Shown here: piece after piece, positions 15,101 through 22,367 of the stretch
How positions within the stretch are numbered: the first letter of the stretch is position 1
Layout: the number at the start of each line of letters is the position of its first letter
Source: Clostridiales bacterium
GTDB lineage: Bacteria > Bacillota > Clostridia > Oscillospirales > Acutalibacteraceae
Assembly: GCA_019415925.1 (NCBI GenBank)
Contig: DXYG01000040.1
Coordinates: 1-22,394, forward strand
Direction of reading: 5' to 3'
Length of the DNA stretch: 22,394 nt
Program-made: the position numbers and the translations under genes
Notes under the pieces: model-generated
Told to the model about the DNA's origin: nothing
Database searches by the model: none
What the model saw: the letters and a program-made list of their open reading frames with translations, nothing else

Positions 15101-17577
15101 CTACTGCACTTACATATGACAATGAAACAGAATCTTATAATAATGCCTCAACCAATCTTTGTGCTTTCAATATAAATGATACACAGGATTTGGCATTAGA
15201 GGAGATTTCTATAGATGAAAGAGATATAAGCATAGGTGAGGCTGCTCCATTCACAGTACGAGTTTCCAACTTGGGCTGTGGTGTTGCAGATTCGGTCACT
15301 TTTACGGTAACCGATGATTTGGGCAGTGAATATACACAAACTGTCGATATGCAGCTTAATTCCGGAGAAAGCAGCACAGTTACTCTTAACTATACTGCTC
15401 CTGAAAATTATCAGAAAACTTTTCTGCACGTTACCGCTGCGGCAGACGGATTTTCAGAGTATGATACCGATAACAATACAATTAAGCAGGAAATCGGTAT
15501 TCCAAAACTGATGATTAAACAATCGGGCGTCAGCAAAATCGATTCGGAATATATTTTGAACGCTTTAGTGACAAACGAATCCGATATTCCTTTGGATTCT
15601 GCTGTTCTTAAATTATGCAAAGGTTATGAAGGCACCGAAGAAATTAACTTTGCAAACCTTACAGACGTAGCTGCACGCTCAACGCAGCTTGTTGAATTCT
15701 CTATTCCGGAAGAATCACTGAACTTTGACTCATCCGGTACGGCTATAGTATCAATTGAAATAAAGGATGATGTTGTTTCAAGCAACAAAGAAAGCGTTTT
15801 GATTGATAAAACCAACAAGGAATGTGCTCATCCTGAAACCTCGGTACGCCGCACAGAACCAACCTGTACTGACTCCGGTACAGAGTATGTGTACTGTGAT
15901 GCCTGCGGCGAGTTGATTTCAGAAACCGTCTTACAGCCGTTGGGACACGATGTACACGACGGCGTATGTTCAATTTGCGGAAACGCCGTTACAACTCTGA
16001 ATTACGGTGAATTGACTCCTGTTGAATACAGAGAAGGAAGCAACAGCGTTATTTTCAGTTTTGTTCCTGATGAAACCAAGGATTACTGTTTCTATTCTGA
16101 CTCAAATATGGATCCCTATGTAACCCTTTACGATTCGAAAATGACACAAATTGACAGGAATTATGATGGCGGAGACGGTTACAACTTTTTGATAACACAT
16201 ACACTTGAGAAAGATAAAACGTACTATTTCTATGTAAGCAATCCATCGTCCTCACAAAAATATTATGTAACTATATCCGACTCGTTTACTTCAAGTCATA
16301 GTTACACTACGGAAACGGTTTTGCCGACCTGTGAAGAAGAAGGTTATACAAAGTATACTTGCCGGAATTGCGGTTATATTTATTCCGACAATTTTGTTCA
16401 GCCTTCGGGGCACAATGTACAAAACGGTCAGTGCACAGACTGCGGTCGTGCTATCGATACGCTTAACGTTGACCGATACTCAAAAGCAACAATGACCTCC
16501 GAACAGCCTGACGCAATATTTATGTTTGTTCCCGAAACAGACGGTGTATATTACTTCTGTTCAGATTCAACCGCAGATACCTACGGAGCGCTGTATAACG
16601 ATAAGTTTAATGAGCTTACCGGTAATGATGACGGTGGCGACGGCAGAAATTTCAAAATAAGCTATACTCTTGAAAAAGATAAGATTTACTATCTGAAAGC
16701 AAGATTTTACGATTCAGGAGAGGGCGAATTTTTTGTAAAGGTCACGCAGGAATACACGTCTTGTCATAATTATGAGATTCAGACTGTTCCGCCGACATGT
16801 ACAGAGCAGGGCTATGACCTACATAAATGTACCGTATGCGGAGAAGAATACACGGACAATTATGTAGATTCTCTTAATCAGGAACATCAGTATGTGGCAA
16901 CAATAGTACGACCAACCTGTAGTGAACGTGGCTATACTGTATACCGCTGTTCCTTGTGTAACCATGAGTATATCAGCGATTATATAGCTAAAATTCCCCA
17001 TAACATTGTGGATAATCAATGTGTTGTTTGCGGTAAAAGCGGACCGGAACTGTATGAATCCAATCACCCCTATTTCAATAATACCAATCAGGATTGGGTA
17101 ATTCACAAGGATAATGCAAAAAGCATTGAAATTACATTCTCAGAGGAAACGTATACAGAGTCAAATTGCGATTACATATATATCTATGACAAAGACCAAA
17201 ACGAAATCGGTTGTTATTCGGGAACTCAGCTTTCGGGAAAAACAATCAGAGTGGAAGGCGATACTGCGACAATCAGACTGGTTACTGATGGTTCGGTAGA
17301 GTGCTACGGTTTTTCGCTGACAGATTTGAAAATAAATTACGGAGTTGTCGGAGATAGTAATCTTAATGGAAAAATTGACATCAAAGACGCAACCGCAATT
17401 CAAAGACACCTTGCGAATATTGAGGTATTCAACGATACTCAGCTTGCAGCAGCAGACGTCAATTCTGACGGTACGGTAAGCATCAAAGACGCAACACTGA
17501 TTCAGATGTATTGCGCAGAAATAATTGACAGCTTTAATGGTACAGGTGATTCGGAAGTGACTGAGCCAACCCAATGA
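12181..17577 (+). CDS. Giant secreted multidomain protein with dockerin
   Basis: 1,798 residues to the first stop. A signal peptide opens it (basic MGKLKKP, hydrophobic ISMFLTFLMIFSIVPVG). Residues about 30-590 are an unrecognised beta-rich region. Residues about 595-1000 contain propeller-like repeats of the pattern VPQVVAFGDKLLMAWIED and LPVIVSDGTDVYFAWQ. A CARDB-type adhesion domain follows (about 1003-1105), then a second similar one to about 1210. Cys/His repeats (PTCTDSGTEYVYCDACG, PTCEEEGYTKYTCRNCG, PTCTEQGYDLHKCTVCG, PTCSERGYTVYRCSLCN) alternate with two PPC-like domains (about 1275-1365 and 1435-1525). A CUB-like segment sits near 1621-1719. A type I dockerin is at about 1723-1784, with calcium loops DSNLNGKIDIKD and DVNSDGTVSIKD. 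It is exported and probably docks to a cohesin. No catalytic domain is recognised. The frame breaks just after the dockerin. Confidence 0.85.
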   Translation: MGKLKKPISMFLTFLMIFSIVPVGNLAGLDMSWLSPEIKASAAGDIYEEITFPTIGKSKSTALSAKKNDIVITPKGSLSAEAEGILFKKKKVNATLTDVDVKYNSAEKKTTSEQPSFTIPADDSITEDMVLSKAEFRDYRIPKKVLESWKKQSAKTPVSNSAPQYQHDAYMVKKVKDGNPYISTVFGRTGNTAPFKELTTKTLKIKGNVDYEIQISAGDLNGADCTYYLQQDQTHVISNKTGIFTAADGVHEKLDRSKKTYAVVKTADGKRSDYEEVNIKIEATTYLEKAQDYLTPGTKFNLLGEDFAKLTVPSNLPLVGGAEISFEAFKLPGGFEFDVEEGSLKISVGVDIFEMSKNKGDKKYSNEMFSNWKDLTKQSISQSKQDKKDIKKQYDTNKDVFMNKWGTGKMPSKSSKNWGVSALGYIELVFNENGFVVKEACITIEGEFSFKYNVQAGVGPIPVYFYVEAGASFGGTGLGINPVEENVQLNKLNALDWDLAIKLEPKIKAGGGAGIKDFASVGIYAKATMPMTFAFKQKHLTIDLKGEFGVEAELWLLKASAKLLDGTVHVVDRYWDSSGSQKSRSAGNLLGQSNENEIVYSLVDRDYASNTSAWLGGRQEQRFLKNGSSQKMVLKNLQTSVYPNAVPQVVAFGDKLLMAWIEDAADRDDYNRMRLMYSVYSNGVWSQPAAVYDNGNNDNLPVIVSDGTDVYFAWQKQASVMNTDSDNTFSTIMSDVELYTAKYNAASQTIGDISRVTENNCYDYAQQLSVINGKPVLYWVSCNDSQPLGTGNNTLHRMELGKNEQILEENLNFVLDLDAAVVNGTEEVSFATDKDGNYDITDDVTVFTYSNGTLSEFAKKDDTVAYPVLFYGNPDGQTTLFVSDMTNIYYSDNGTTKAVLSESVPIEGNLQFVGNANKDMLIWTQKEEKGNAIYSSSFENGEWTSPIAISNSETTLTDVNAVMYRDRISGVCTSTALTYDNETESYNNASTNLCAFNINDTQDLALEEISIDERDISIGEAAPFTVRVSNLGCGVADSVTFTVTDDLGSEYTQTVDMQLNSGESSTVTLNYTAPENYQKTFLHVTAAADGFSEYDTDNNTIKQEIGIPKLMIKQSGVSKIDSEYILNALVTNESDIPLDSAVLKLCKGYEGTEEINFANLTDVAARSTQLVEFSIPEESLNFDSSGTAIVSIEIKDDVVSSNKESVLIDKTNKECAHPETSVRRTEPTCTDSGTEYVYCDACGELISETVLQPLGHDVHDGVCSICGNAVTTLNYGELTPVEYREGSNSVIFSFVPDETKDYCFYSDSNMDPYVTLYDSKMTQIDRNYDGGDGYNFLITHTLEKDKTYYFYVSNPSSSQKYYVTISDSFTSSHSYTTETVLPTCEEEGYTKYTCRNCGYIYSDNFVQPSGHNVQNGQCTDCGRAIDTLNVDRYSKATMTSEQPDAIFMFVPETDGVYYFCSDSTADTYGALYNDKFNELTGNDDGGDGRNFKISYTLEKDKIYYLKARFYDSGEGEFFVKVTQEYTSCHNYEIQTVPPTCTEQGYDLHKCTVCGEEYTDNYVDSLNQEHQYVATIVRPTCSERGYTVYRCSLCNHEYISDYIAKIPHNIVDNQCVVCGKSGPELYESNHPYFNNTNQDWVIHKDNAKSIEITFSEETYTESNCDYIYIYDKDQNEIGCYSGTQLSGKTIRVEGDTATIRLVTDGSVECYGFSLTDLKINYGVVGDSNLNGKIDIKDATAIQRHLANIEVFNDTQLAAADVNSDGTVSIKDATLIQMYCAEIIDSFNGTGDSEVTEPTQ

Positions 17578-17847
17578 GATAACCACTGAGCCAACCTCTG
17601 AGCCGACTACAGAATCGACTACACAGACGGAAATTGAATCAACTGCCTCGGCAGCAGATACTTCTCTGTCTGCGATTCTTCGTGTAGCTCAATTTCAACA
17701 GCATTGGCATCAATCGGCGTTGATAACAGCTATGCATACAGGACTCAAACAGCGGCTGCAAACGGAATAACCGGATATTCGGGAACAGCCGAACAAAACA
17801 TGCAAATGCTTAATCTCCTAAAGCAGGGCAAGCTGATTGTTCCTTAA
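17578..17847 (+). pseudogene. Out-of-frame continuation of the dockerin protein
   Basis: Skipping one base at 17575 continues the Thr/Pro/Glu linker: EITTEPTSEPTTESTTQTEI. Further on, the original frame reopens at 17659 with YFSVCDSSCSSISTALASIG, then VDNSYAYRTQTAAANGITGY, then SGTAEQNMQMLNLLKQGKL and a stop at 17847. That ending resembles the C-terminal repeat found on some secreted cell-wall lytic enzymes of Clostridia, a tentative link. The uncorrected protein would have been about 90 residues longer. Two indels that restore the frame would explain this: either real mutations or base-calling errors in the repetitive linker. Confidence 0.65.
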
Positions 17848-17857
17848 TAAATTCACA

Positions 17858-17897
17858 CCGCCTATATTAGTTCAGTCGACTGATATAGGCGGTTTTT
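17858..17897 (+). terminator. Terminator of the dockerin protein gene
   Basis: CCGCCTATAT (17858-17867) pairs perfectly with ATATAGGCGG (17883-17892), followed by TTTTTGTTTTTG. Its place after 17847, not after 17577, supports the view that the gene originally ended at 17847. Confidence 0.88.
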
Positions 17898-17905
17898 GTT
17901 TTTGA

Positions 17906-18007
17906 TTATCCTTTTTAGATATTATAGGAAGCAATAGCGTAACATTATCAGAAAATACAGTTACGGATGAAGAAATACATCAAGAGTTTGTAGGTTTTGA
18001 GCTATGA
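17906..18007 (+). pseudogene. 3' relic of a gene once coupled to the helicase
   Basis: A start-less frame reads IIGSNSVTLSENTVTDEEIH then QEFVGFEL and stops at TGA 18005, overlapping the helicase ATG as ATGA. This overlap is the mark of translational coupling, so an upstream partner gene has been deleted except for its last 33 codons. The family is not recognised. Confidence 0.4.
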
Positions 18008-18736
18008 GCGCAGATATATATGACAGACTTGCCCCGTTTATTCAGGAGTATATTTACAAAGAGCGTTGGTATGAATTACGAGAAATTCAAGTTGCCGAAT
18101 GCAAAGTGATTTTTGATGATGACGCAAATCTGCTACTGTCTTCAGGAACAGTGTTGGGAAAAACCGAAGCGGCGTTTCTTCCTGTTCTTACTGATTTATA
18201 CAACAATCCTTCGGACATTGTCGGGGTTATTATATATAAGTCCGTTAAGGGCGTTGATTAACGACCAATTCAAGCGTTTAGACGGGTTGCTTGAATACTC
18301 TGATATCCCTGTCCGGAAATGGTATGGTGATGTAAGTCGGAATAAAAAGCAAAAATTATTAAAAAAAACCGATGGAGTAATGCAACCTACACCGGAATCT
18401 TTAGAAGCTCTCGTTATGAAAAAGAGCGCAAATGTTATTAAATTGTTTTCGGATTTAAGGTATATAATTATGGATGAAGTTCATTGCTTTATGAATAGTC
18501 CACGTGGAATTCAACTCTTATGTATTTTGGAAAGAATACAGCGATTAACAAATAATATTCCGAGAAGAATAGGATTATCAGCTACCTTAGGGGACTATGG
18601 TGATGCAGAGATGTGGCTGTCGTCGGGAACAAATACGTATATGGTGCACCACGGAAATGTATCTGCTGATTTTCGTTGGATGAGGAAGATATTGATTTGG
18701 GAGGAAAATTTGACGAATAAGTCGAGCCGTCTTTAA
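18004..18736 (+). pseudogene. DEAD/DEAH-box helicase remnant, frameshifted and truncated
   Basis: The first frame (18004-18261) gives IYDRLAPFIQEYIYKERWYE and SSGTVLGKTEAAFLPVLTDL, with the Walker A GKT. Near 18235 the frame shifts, and the second frame continues YISPLRALINDQFKRLDGLL (motif Ia), QPTPESLEALV (TPES), YIIMDEVHCFM (motif II, DEVH) and RIGLSATLGD (motif III, SAT). It breaks up after WLSSGTNTYM. Helicases of this Lhr-like type run to roughly 1,000 residues or more, so most of the C-terminal half is gone. After 18660, short acidic and basic frames (EEDIDLGGKFDE, then a stop, then VEPSLIKKEFLFDFLD to 18795) may be scraps of the same gene. It is not expected to be active. Such helicases often belong to defence loci. 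Confidence 0.8.
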
Positions 18737-18795
18737 TTAAAAAGGAGTTTTTGTTTGATTTTCTTGATGTCAAGAATTTACAAATCAATATGTAA

Positions 18796-19024
18796 AAAGT
18801 TGAGTGCCTCAATACGCAGTTTGTACAGAAAAGCTAATAAAAATAACATCCTGTGTCTGCGGTGAGTGATGCTCTTCAAAAATTTTGCACCTTTATTGAG
18901 ATAAATGTCAACGATATAAGAAGGATAGTCCTGATAAAAATAGAAATCATAAGTACTGTAGATGAAGATGAATATCAGAATGTAACTTAGAAGGATTTTT
19001 TAATAATATTAATTCACTTTGGAA
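18796..19024. other. Gene-free stretch before the ATPase gene
   Basis: It contains the truncated repeat GAGTGCCTCAATACGCA (18802-18818) related to 2843-2861. No gene or promoter can be supported in the remainder. Confidence 0.4.
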
Positions 19025-19063
19025 TATTCCCGAAAACAAAAAAATATTTACTTTTCGGGAATA
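19025..19063. promoter_or_regulatory. 12-bp inverted repeat in the ATPase promoter
   Basis: TATTCCCGAAAA (19025-19036) and TTTTCGGGAATA (19052-19063) are perfect inverted arms 15 bp apart. The right arm lies between the putative -35 area (TTTACT) and the -10 box TATAAT (19069-19074). This is the layout of a repressor operator. A transcriptional hairpin is less likely because the right arm precedes the transcription start. Confidence 0.6.
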
Positions 19064-19091
19064 GATGCTATAATGTAAGTGAGGTGATACT

Positions 19092-20300
19092 ATGAGTTTT
19101 CTAAAAAGAAACCGGTATTTAAATCAGTTAATCGAACTAAATAACACACCGGATATAAAAGTTATTACCGGAATCAGAAGAGCAGGTAAGTCTGTATTGA
19201 TTGATGAATATGCTTCTTACCTTAGTGAAACCGAGGATAACCTTAATCTTGTAGTTATAAAACTACAGGATTTGGATTTTGAAGAATTATTAGATTATCA
19301 TAAACTAAATAAATATATTTTAGAACATCACATTGAAGGTAAACATAATGTGTTGATTATTGATGAAGTTCAGCTTTGCGAAAACTTTGAAAGAGTCATA
19401 AACAGTATTCATTCAAAAAGAATATATGATATTTATATTACAGGTTCAAATGCATTTTTGTTAAGCTCAGATTTAGCAACACTTTTTACCGGAAGAACTA
19501 TGGAAGTTAAGGTTTATCCTTTTTCGTTTGCAGAGTATTTAGAATACAATACTCCTGATAAAAATGTTAATGACGCATTTGATGATTATGTCAGAATTGG
19601 CGGAATGTCAGGTTCATATGAATACATTTCCGAAAAGCAAAAGTACGATTACATCAAAGATGTTTATGATACTATACTATTGAGAGATTTGGTCGGCAAA
19701 TATGGAATAAGGAATAAAACAGAGCTGTTGCAAATATCCGAGTTTATGATGGACAACATCTCCAATATTTCATCGCCGCAAAAGATTTGTGATACTCTCA
19801 ATAATAACAATAGTGAAATCACCCGAAAAACTGTTGCCAAATATATTGAATACCTTGAAAGAGCTTTTTTGTTCTATGAGGCAAAAAGATATGACCTGAA
19901 AGGGAAAAAATTTCTTGAGAATAATAAAAAGTATTATTTGTGTGATATAGGATTCAGATATGCTGTTAACGGTACTCGCAATATGGATTTTGGCAGAGTA
20001 TATGAAAACTTGGTATATCTTGAATTATTACGAAGAGGTTATACTGTTTATGTAGGCAAGCTGTATCAAAAAGAAATTGACTTTGTAGCTCAAAAACAAA
20101 ATGAAAAGATATATATTCAGGTTAGCGATAATATAAGTGATGAAAATACTTTTAAAAGAGAATATACCCCTTTGCTTTCAATAAAAGATGCCTATCCTAA
20201 AATGATTATAGCACGAACAAGACATGAGGAATACGATTATCAAGGAATAAAAGTTTGTGATTTAGCACATTGGCTGATAAACAGCAAAGCTCAAATCTGA
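19092..20300 (+). CDS. AAA_14 ATPase with DUF4143-like C-terminal domain
   Basis: A 402-residue protein with GAGGTG nine bases before the ATG. The N-terminal ATPase has Walker A GIRRAGKS (residues 27-34) and Walker B VLIIDE (87-92), then YITGSNAFLLSS and the LFTGRTMEVKVYPFSFAEYL segment diagnostic of the AAA_14 family. A winged-helix part lies at about residues 210-270. The C-terminal DUF4143 region includes RVYENLVYLELLRRGYTVYV and KEIDFVAQK with E328 and D330, resembling a decayed PD-(D/E)xK nuclease fold. These proteins are widespread in gut bacteria and their role is unknown; DNA-linked or toxin-like functions have been proposed. It is the last gene before the right attachment block, transcribed alone, and appears intact. 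Confidence 0.9.
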   Translation: MSFLKRNRYLNQLIELNNTPDIKVITGIRRAGKSVLIDEYASYLSETEDNLNLVVIKLQDLDFEELLDYHKLNKYILEHHIEGKHNVLIIDEVQLCENFERVINSIHSKRIYDIYITGSNAFLLSSDLATLFTGRTMEVKVYPFSFAEYLEYNTPDKNVNDAFDDYVRIGGMSGSYEYISEKQKYDYIKDVYDTILLRDLVGKYGIRNKTELLQISEFMMDNISNISSPQKICDTLNNNNSEITRKTVAKYIEYLERAFLFYEAKRYDLKGKKFLENNKKYYLCDIGFRYAVNGTRNMDFGRVYENLVYLELLRRGYTVYVGKLYQKEIDFVAQKQNEKIYIQVSDNISDENTFKREYTPLLSIKDAYPKMIIARTRHEEYDYQGIKVCDLAHWLINSKAQI

Positions 20301-20440
20301 TATTAAAAATCAGACCATAGGTTGTTAATCAAAGAAATCAAAACCTTGCTGCGCTTCCTGAAAATGAAAAAGTTTTAGTTTTTTGCTTGCCATTTATTTT
20401 CACCGTAAATGGCAGGAATTTGCTTTGAATTACAAAGTGC
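20301..20440. other. Gene-free stretch before attachment block 2
   Basis: The main item is the inverted repeat TGCCATTTA (20388-20396) / TAAATGGCA (20406-20414), similar to the TGCCGTTTATT doublet before the left block. No integrase gene or clear integrase remnant is found here, although an integrase is usually encoded next to such an end. Confidence 0.45.
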
Positions 20441-20562
20441 AAGTACGCAGAAAGCCGCATAAATACTGACTTATCGTCACTTGCAAAAATATATGAAATC
20501 TTAGATTTGGCACTCATAACCCGAAGGTCGTCGGTTCAAATCCGGCTCCCGCAACCAGTCGA
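20441..20562. other. Attachment-site block 2 with truncated tRNA-fMet 3' half
   Basis: 20513-20557 carries the tRNA-fMet 3' half ending CCCGCAACCA, one base different from block 1; its acceptor strand TCCCGCA is the standard form. 20441-20474 matches 2723-2756 with 2 differences, and 20504-20562 matches 2786-2844 with 2 differences. The sequence to the right is chromosomal (a tRNA-type terminator, then bioB), so this is the distal junction with the chromosome. Confidence 0.78.
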
Positions 20563-20595
20563 AAGCACTTGCAAAATGCAGGTGCTTATTTTTTT
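20563..20595 (+). terminator. Terminator right after the tRNA 3' end
   Basis: AAGCACTTGC (20563-20572) pairs with GCAGGTGCTT (20578-20587) through one G-U pair, followed by eight A/T-rich bases with a T-run. It is presumably the original terminator of the tRNA-fMet transcript. Confidence 0.85.
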
Positions 20596-20625
20596 ATCGG
20601 GTTGTAAGCACGCATTAATAATCGG

Positions 20626-20663
20626 AAAAGCAAGGTCAGAGATTTATTCCCGACCTTGCTTTT
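20626..20663 (-). terminator. Terminator of the bioY-bioB operon
   Basis: AAAAGCAAGGTC (20626-20637) and GACCTTGCTTTT (20652-20663) are perfect 12-bp arms, ending in T on both strands, so the structure may work in both directions. It lies 20 bp after the bioB stop. Confidence 0.85.
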
Positions 20664-20682
20664 CTAATATATATGTACTGTT

Positions 20683-21669
20683 TTAATCTTCGGCTTTGAG
20701 ATAGTCGGGCGTTACGTCACGTCCGAGGTTCTTAAGCATTTGCTTGTCACTGCGGATAGTTGCACAGGCGGCTGTAGTCAGCATATTGCCTGTAATTGTA
20801 GCAGACGCACCTGCCTGAAAGGCAATTTCGCCGTCATTTGTCAGCAGTGCACGTCCTGCCGCAAGGCGGATATTCGCCTCAGGATTTATGTATCGGAAGA
20901 ACGCAATCGTCCTTAAAATCTCATCTTCCGTAAGTTGGGGCTGATTTTCAAGCGGAGTGCCCTCAATCGGCATAAGCGCATTAATCGGAATCGAATCAAT
21001 GCCAAGCTGTGCAAGGCTTATTGCCATATCGAGCCTGTCCTCCCACGTTTCGCCCATTCCGATAATACCGCCCGAGCAGGCGCACATTCCTTCCTCCTTG
21101 ACGATCTTTAAGGTTTCAATCTTCTGCTCGTAGGTGTGCGTGGTGCAGATGTTCGGAAAATTACGTTTTGATGTTTCAATATTGTGGTGATAGCTCGTCA
21201 CACCTGCTTGGTGAAGCCTGTGGAGCTGTTCTGCGTTGAGAAATCCCATTGACGCACACAAGTCAATCTTACATTCTGCGTGCATAGTTTCGTAGGTGTG
21301 AATCGCCTTTTCAAATTCCTCACCGCTGAGTGCACGTCCCGACGTGACGATTGAAAAGCGGTCTACGCCCTCGCTTTCGTTGAGCTTGCAGGCGTCTACA
21401 ATCTTTTCCTCGGGGAGAAAGTCATATATTTCACATTTTGTATGATTATGCGCCGACTGCGCACAATATTTGCAGTCTTCGGGGCATTTTCCGCTCCGAC
21501 CGTTGATTATGGAGCAAAGGTCAACCTTGTCGCCGATAAAATGCTCACGAATACGGTCTGCACCCTTTATAAGCTCCTTCAAATCGCAGGTGAGAAACAC
21601 GCTCAAATCGTCCTGACGGCTTATGCGTCTGCCTGCGATAATCTCGTCAGCGAGTGTTGTCATATCCAT
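20683..21669 (-). CDS. bioB: Biotin synthase, radical SAM enzyme
   Basis: A 328-residue cytosolic enzyme that inserts sulfur into dethiobiotin to make biotin, using S-adenosylmethionine. The radical-SAM cluster motif is CPEDCKYC (C62, C66, C69) in the family phrase GRSGKCPEDCKYCAQS. Further conserved parts are LCASMGFL, YHHNIETSKRNF, CSGGIIGMGET and INALMPIEGTPL, with NIRLAAGRAL near the end supplying the arginine of the auxiliary [2Fe-2S] site. AAGGAGG lies seven bases before the first ATG (21669), so that start is kept over the ATG two codons later. It follows bioY after 12 bp as the second gene of an operon. Only synthesis from dethiobiotin plus uptake is encoded here. Confidence 0.97.
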   Translation of the reverse strand: MDMTTLADEIIAGRRISRQDDLSVFLTCDLKELIKGADRIREHFIGDKVDLCSIINGRSGKCPEDCKYCAQSAHNHTKCEIYDFLPEEKIVDACKLNESEGVDRFSIVTSGRALSGEEFEKAIHTYETMHAECKIDLCASMGFLNAEQLHRLHQAGVTSYHHNIETSKRNFPNICTTHTYEQKIETLKIVKEEGMCACSGGIIGMGETWEDRLDMAISLAQLGIDSIPINALMPIEGTPLENQPQLTEDEILRTIAFFRYINPEANIRLAAGRALLTNDGEIAFQAGASATITGNMLTTAACATIRSDKQMLKNLGRDVTPDYLKAED

Positions 21670-21681
21670 TGAAAAGCCTCC

Positions 21682-22245
21682 TTATTTCTGCTCGGGGAGA
21701 AGGTGTGACTTGATTAATACGTTCCGAAGCACCTTGCCCAATGCGGTTGCAATAAGAATCTTTGCAATGTCAAAGGGAATGAACGGGAACACGCAAACGG
21801 TAAGTGCGTACCACACGTCGCACTGCATCTGAAGAACAAACCATACCGTACCGAACAGGTAGGCAACGAGTGTAGCAACAATCATACCGATAATAGTAAT
21901 TACGGCGTTTGAATGTGACTTTTCCATAACAAAGCCGCAGATAAGTGCCATAAGTATGAAACCGATAAGGTAGCCGCCTGTCGGACCTGCCAGCTTGCCG
22001 ATACCGCCCTCATAGCCTGAAAATACACCCATTCCTGCCGCACCGATAAGCAGATAAATAAGATAGCTTGCCGTTGCGCCCTTCATACCGAGAAGATATA
22101 CGGCAAGGTAAATCACGAAATTTGTCAAAGATACGGGAATCGGACCAATCGGAATTGACATAGGTCCGAGTACGCACATCAGAGCCGCTATTAAAGCACA
22201 TGTTGCAAGCTGATAGATTGTAAAGCGTGTTTTCGTATTGTTCAT
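21682..22245 (-). CDS. bioY: Biotin transporter BioY, ECF substrate-binding component
   Basis: A 187-residue membrane protein with about six hydrophobic segments. LIAALMCVLGPMSIPIGPIP, the turn VSLTNFVIYLAVYLLG, KLAGPTGGYLIGFILMALIC and FPFIPFDIAKILIATALG are typical of BioY, the biotin-binding S component of energy-coupling-factor transporters; the shared ECF ATPases and T component must be encoded elsewhere. GGAGG precedes the ATG. It is first in the operon with bioB, under a promoter that overlaps a BirA-type operator, so uptake and synthesis are expected to be shut off together when biotin is plentiful. Confidence 0.95.
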   Translation of the reverse strand: MNNTKTRFTIYQLATCALIAALMCVLGPMSIPIGPIPVSLTNFVIYLAVYLLGMKGATASYLIYLLIGAAGMGVFSGYEGGIGKLAGPTGGYLIGFILMALICGFVMEKSHSNAVITIIGMIVATLVAYLFGTVWFVLQMQCDVWYALTVCVFPFIPFDIAKILIATALGKVLRNVLIKSHLLPEQK

Positions 22246-22276
22246 TGGTATTCCTCCAAAACGGTTTTCTGCAATA

Positions 22277-22305
22277 ATAATACACGCTTATTTTTTATTT
22301 GTCAA
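22277..22305 (-). promoter_or_regulatory. bioY-bioB promoter
   Basis: On the reverse strand TTGACA (22300-22305) and TATTAT (22277-22282) are 17 bp apart. The -35 box lies inside one arm of the BirA operator. Confidence 0.82.
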
Positions 22306-22330
22306 CTAAATATTTTATTTTGGTTGACAA
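22299..22330. promoter_or_regulatory. BirA-type biotin operator
   Basis: TTGTCAAC (22299-22306) and GTTGACAA (22323-22330) are perfect inverted arms with a 16-bp AT-rich spacer, the layout of the BirA box of Firmicutes. Overlap with the -35 box predicts repression by biotinyl-AMP-bound BirA. Confidence 0.85.
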
Positions 22331-22367
22331 TGTAAACCGTAATTTAGCGGTGCGTTTTACAATAATG

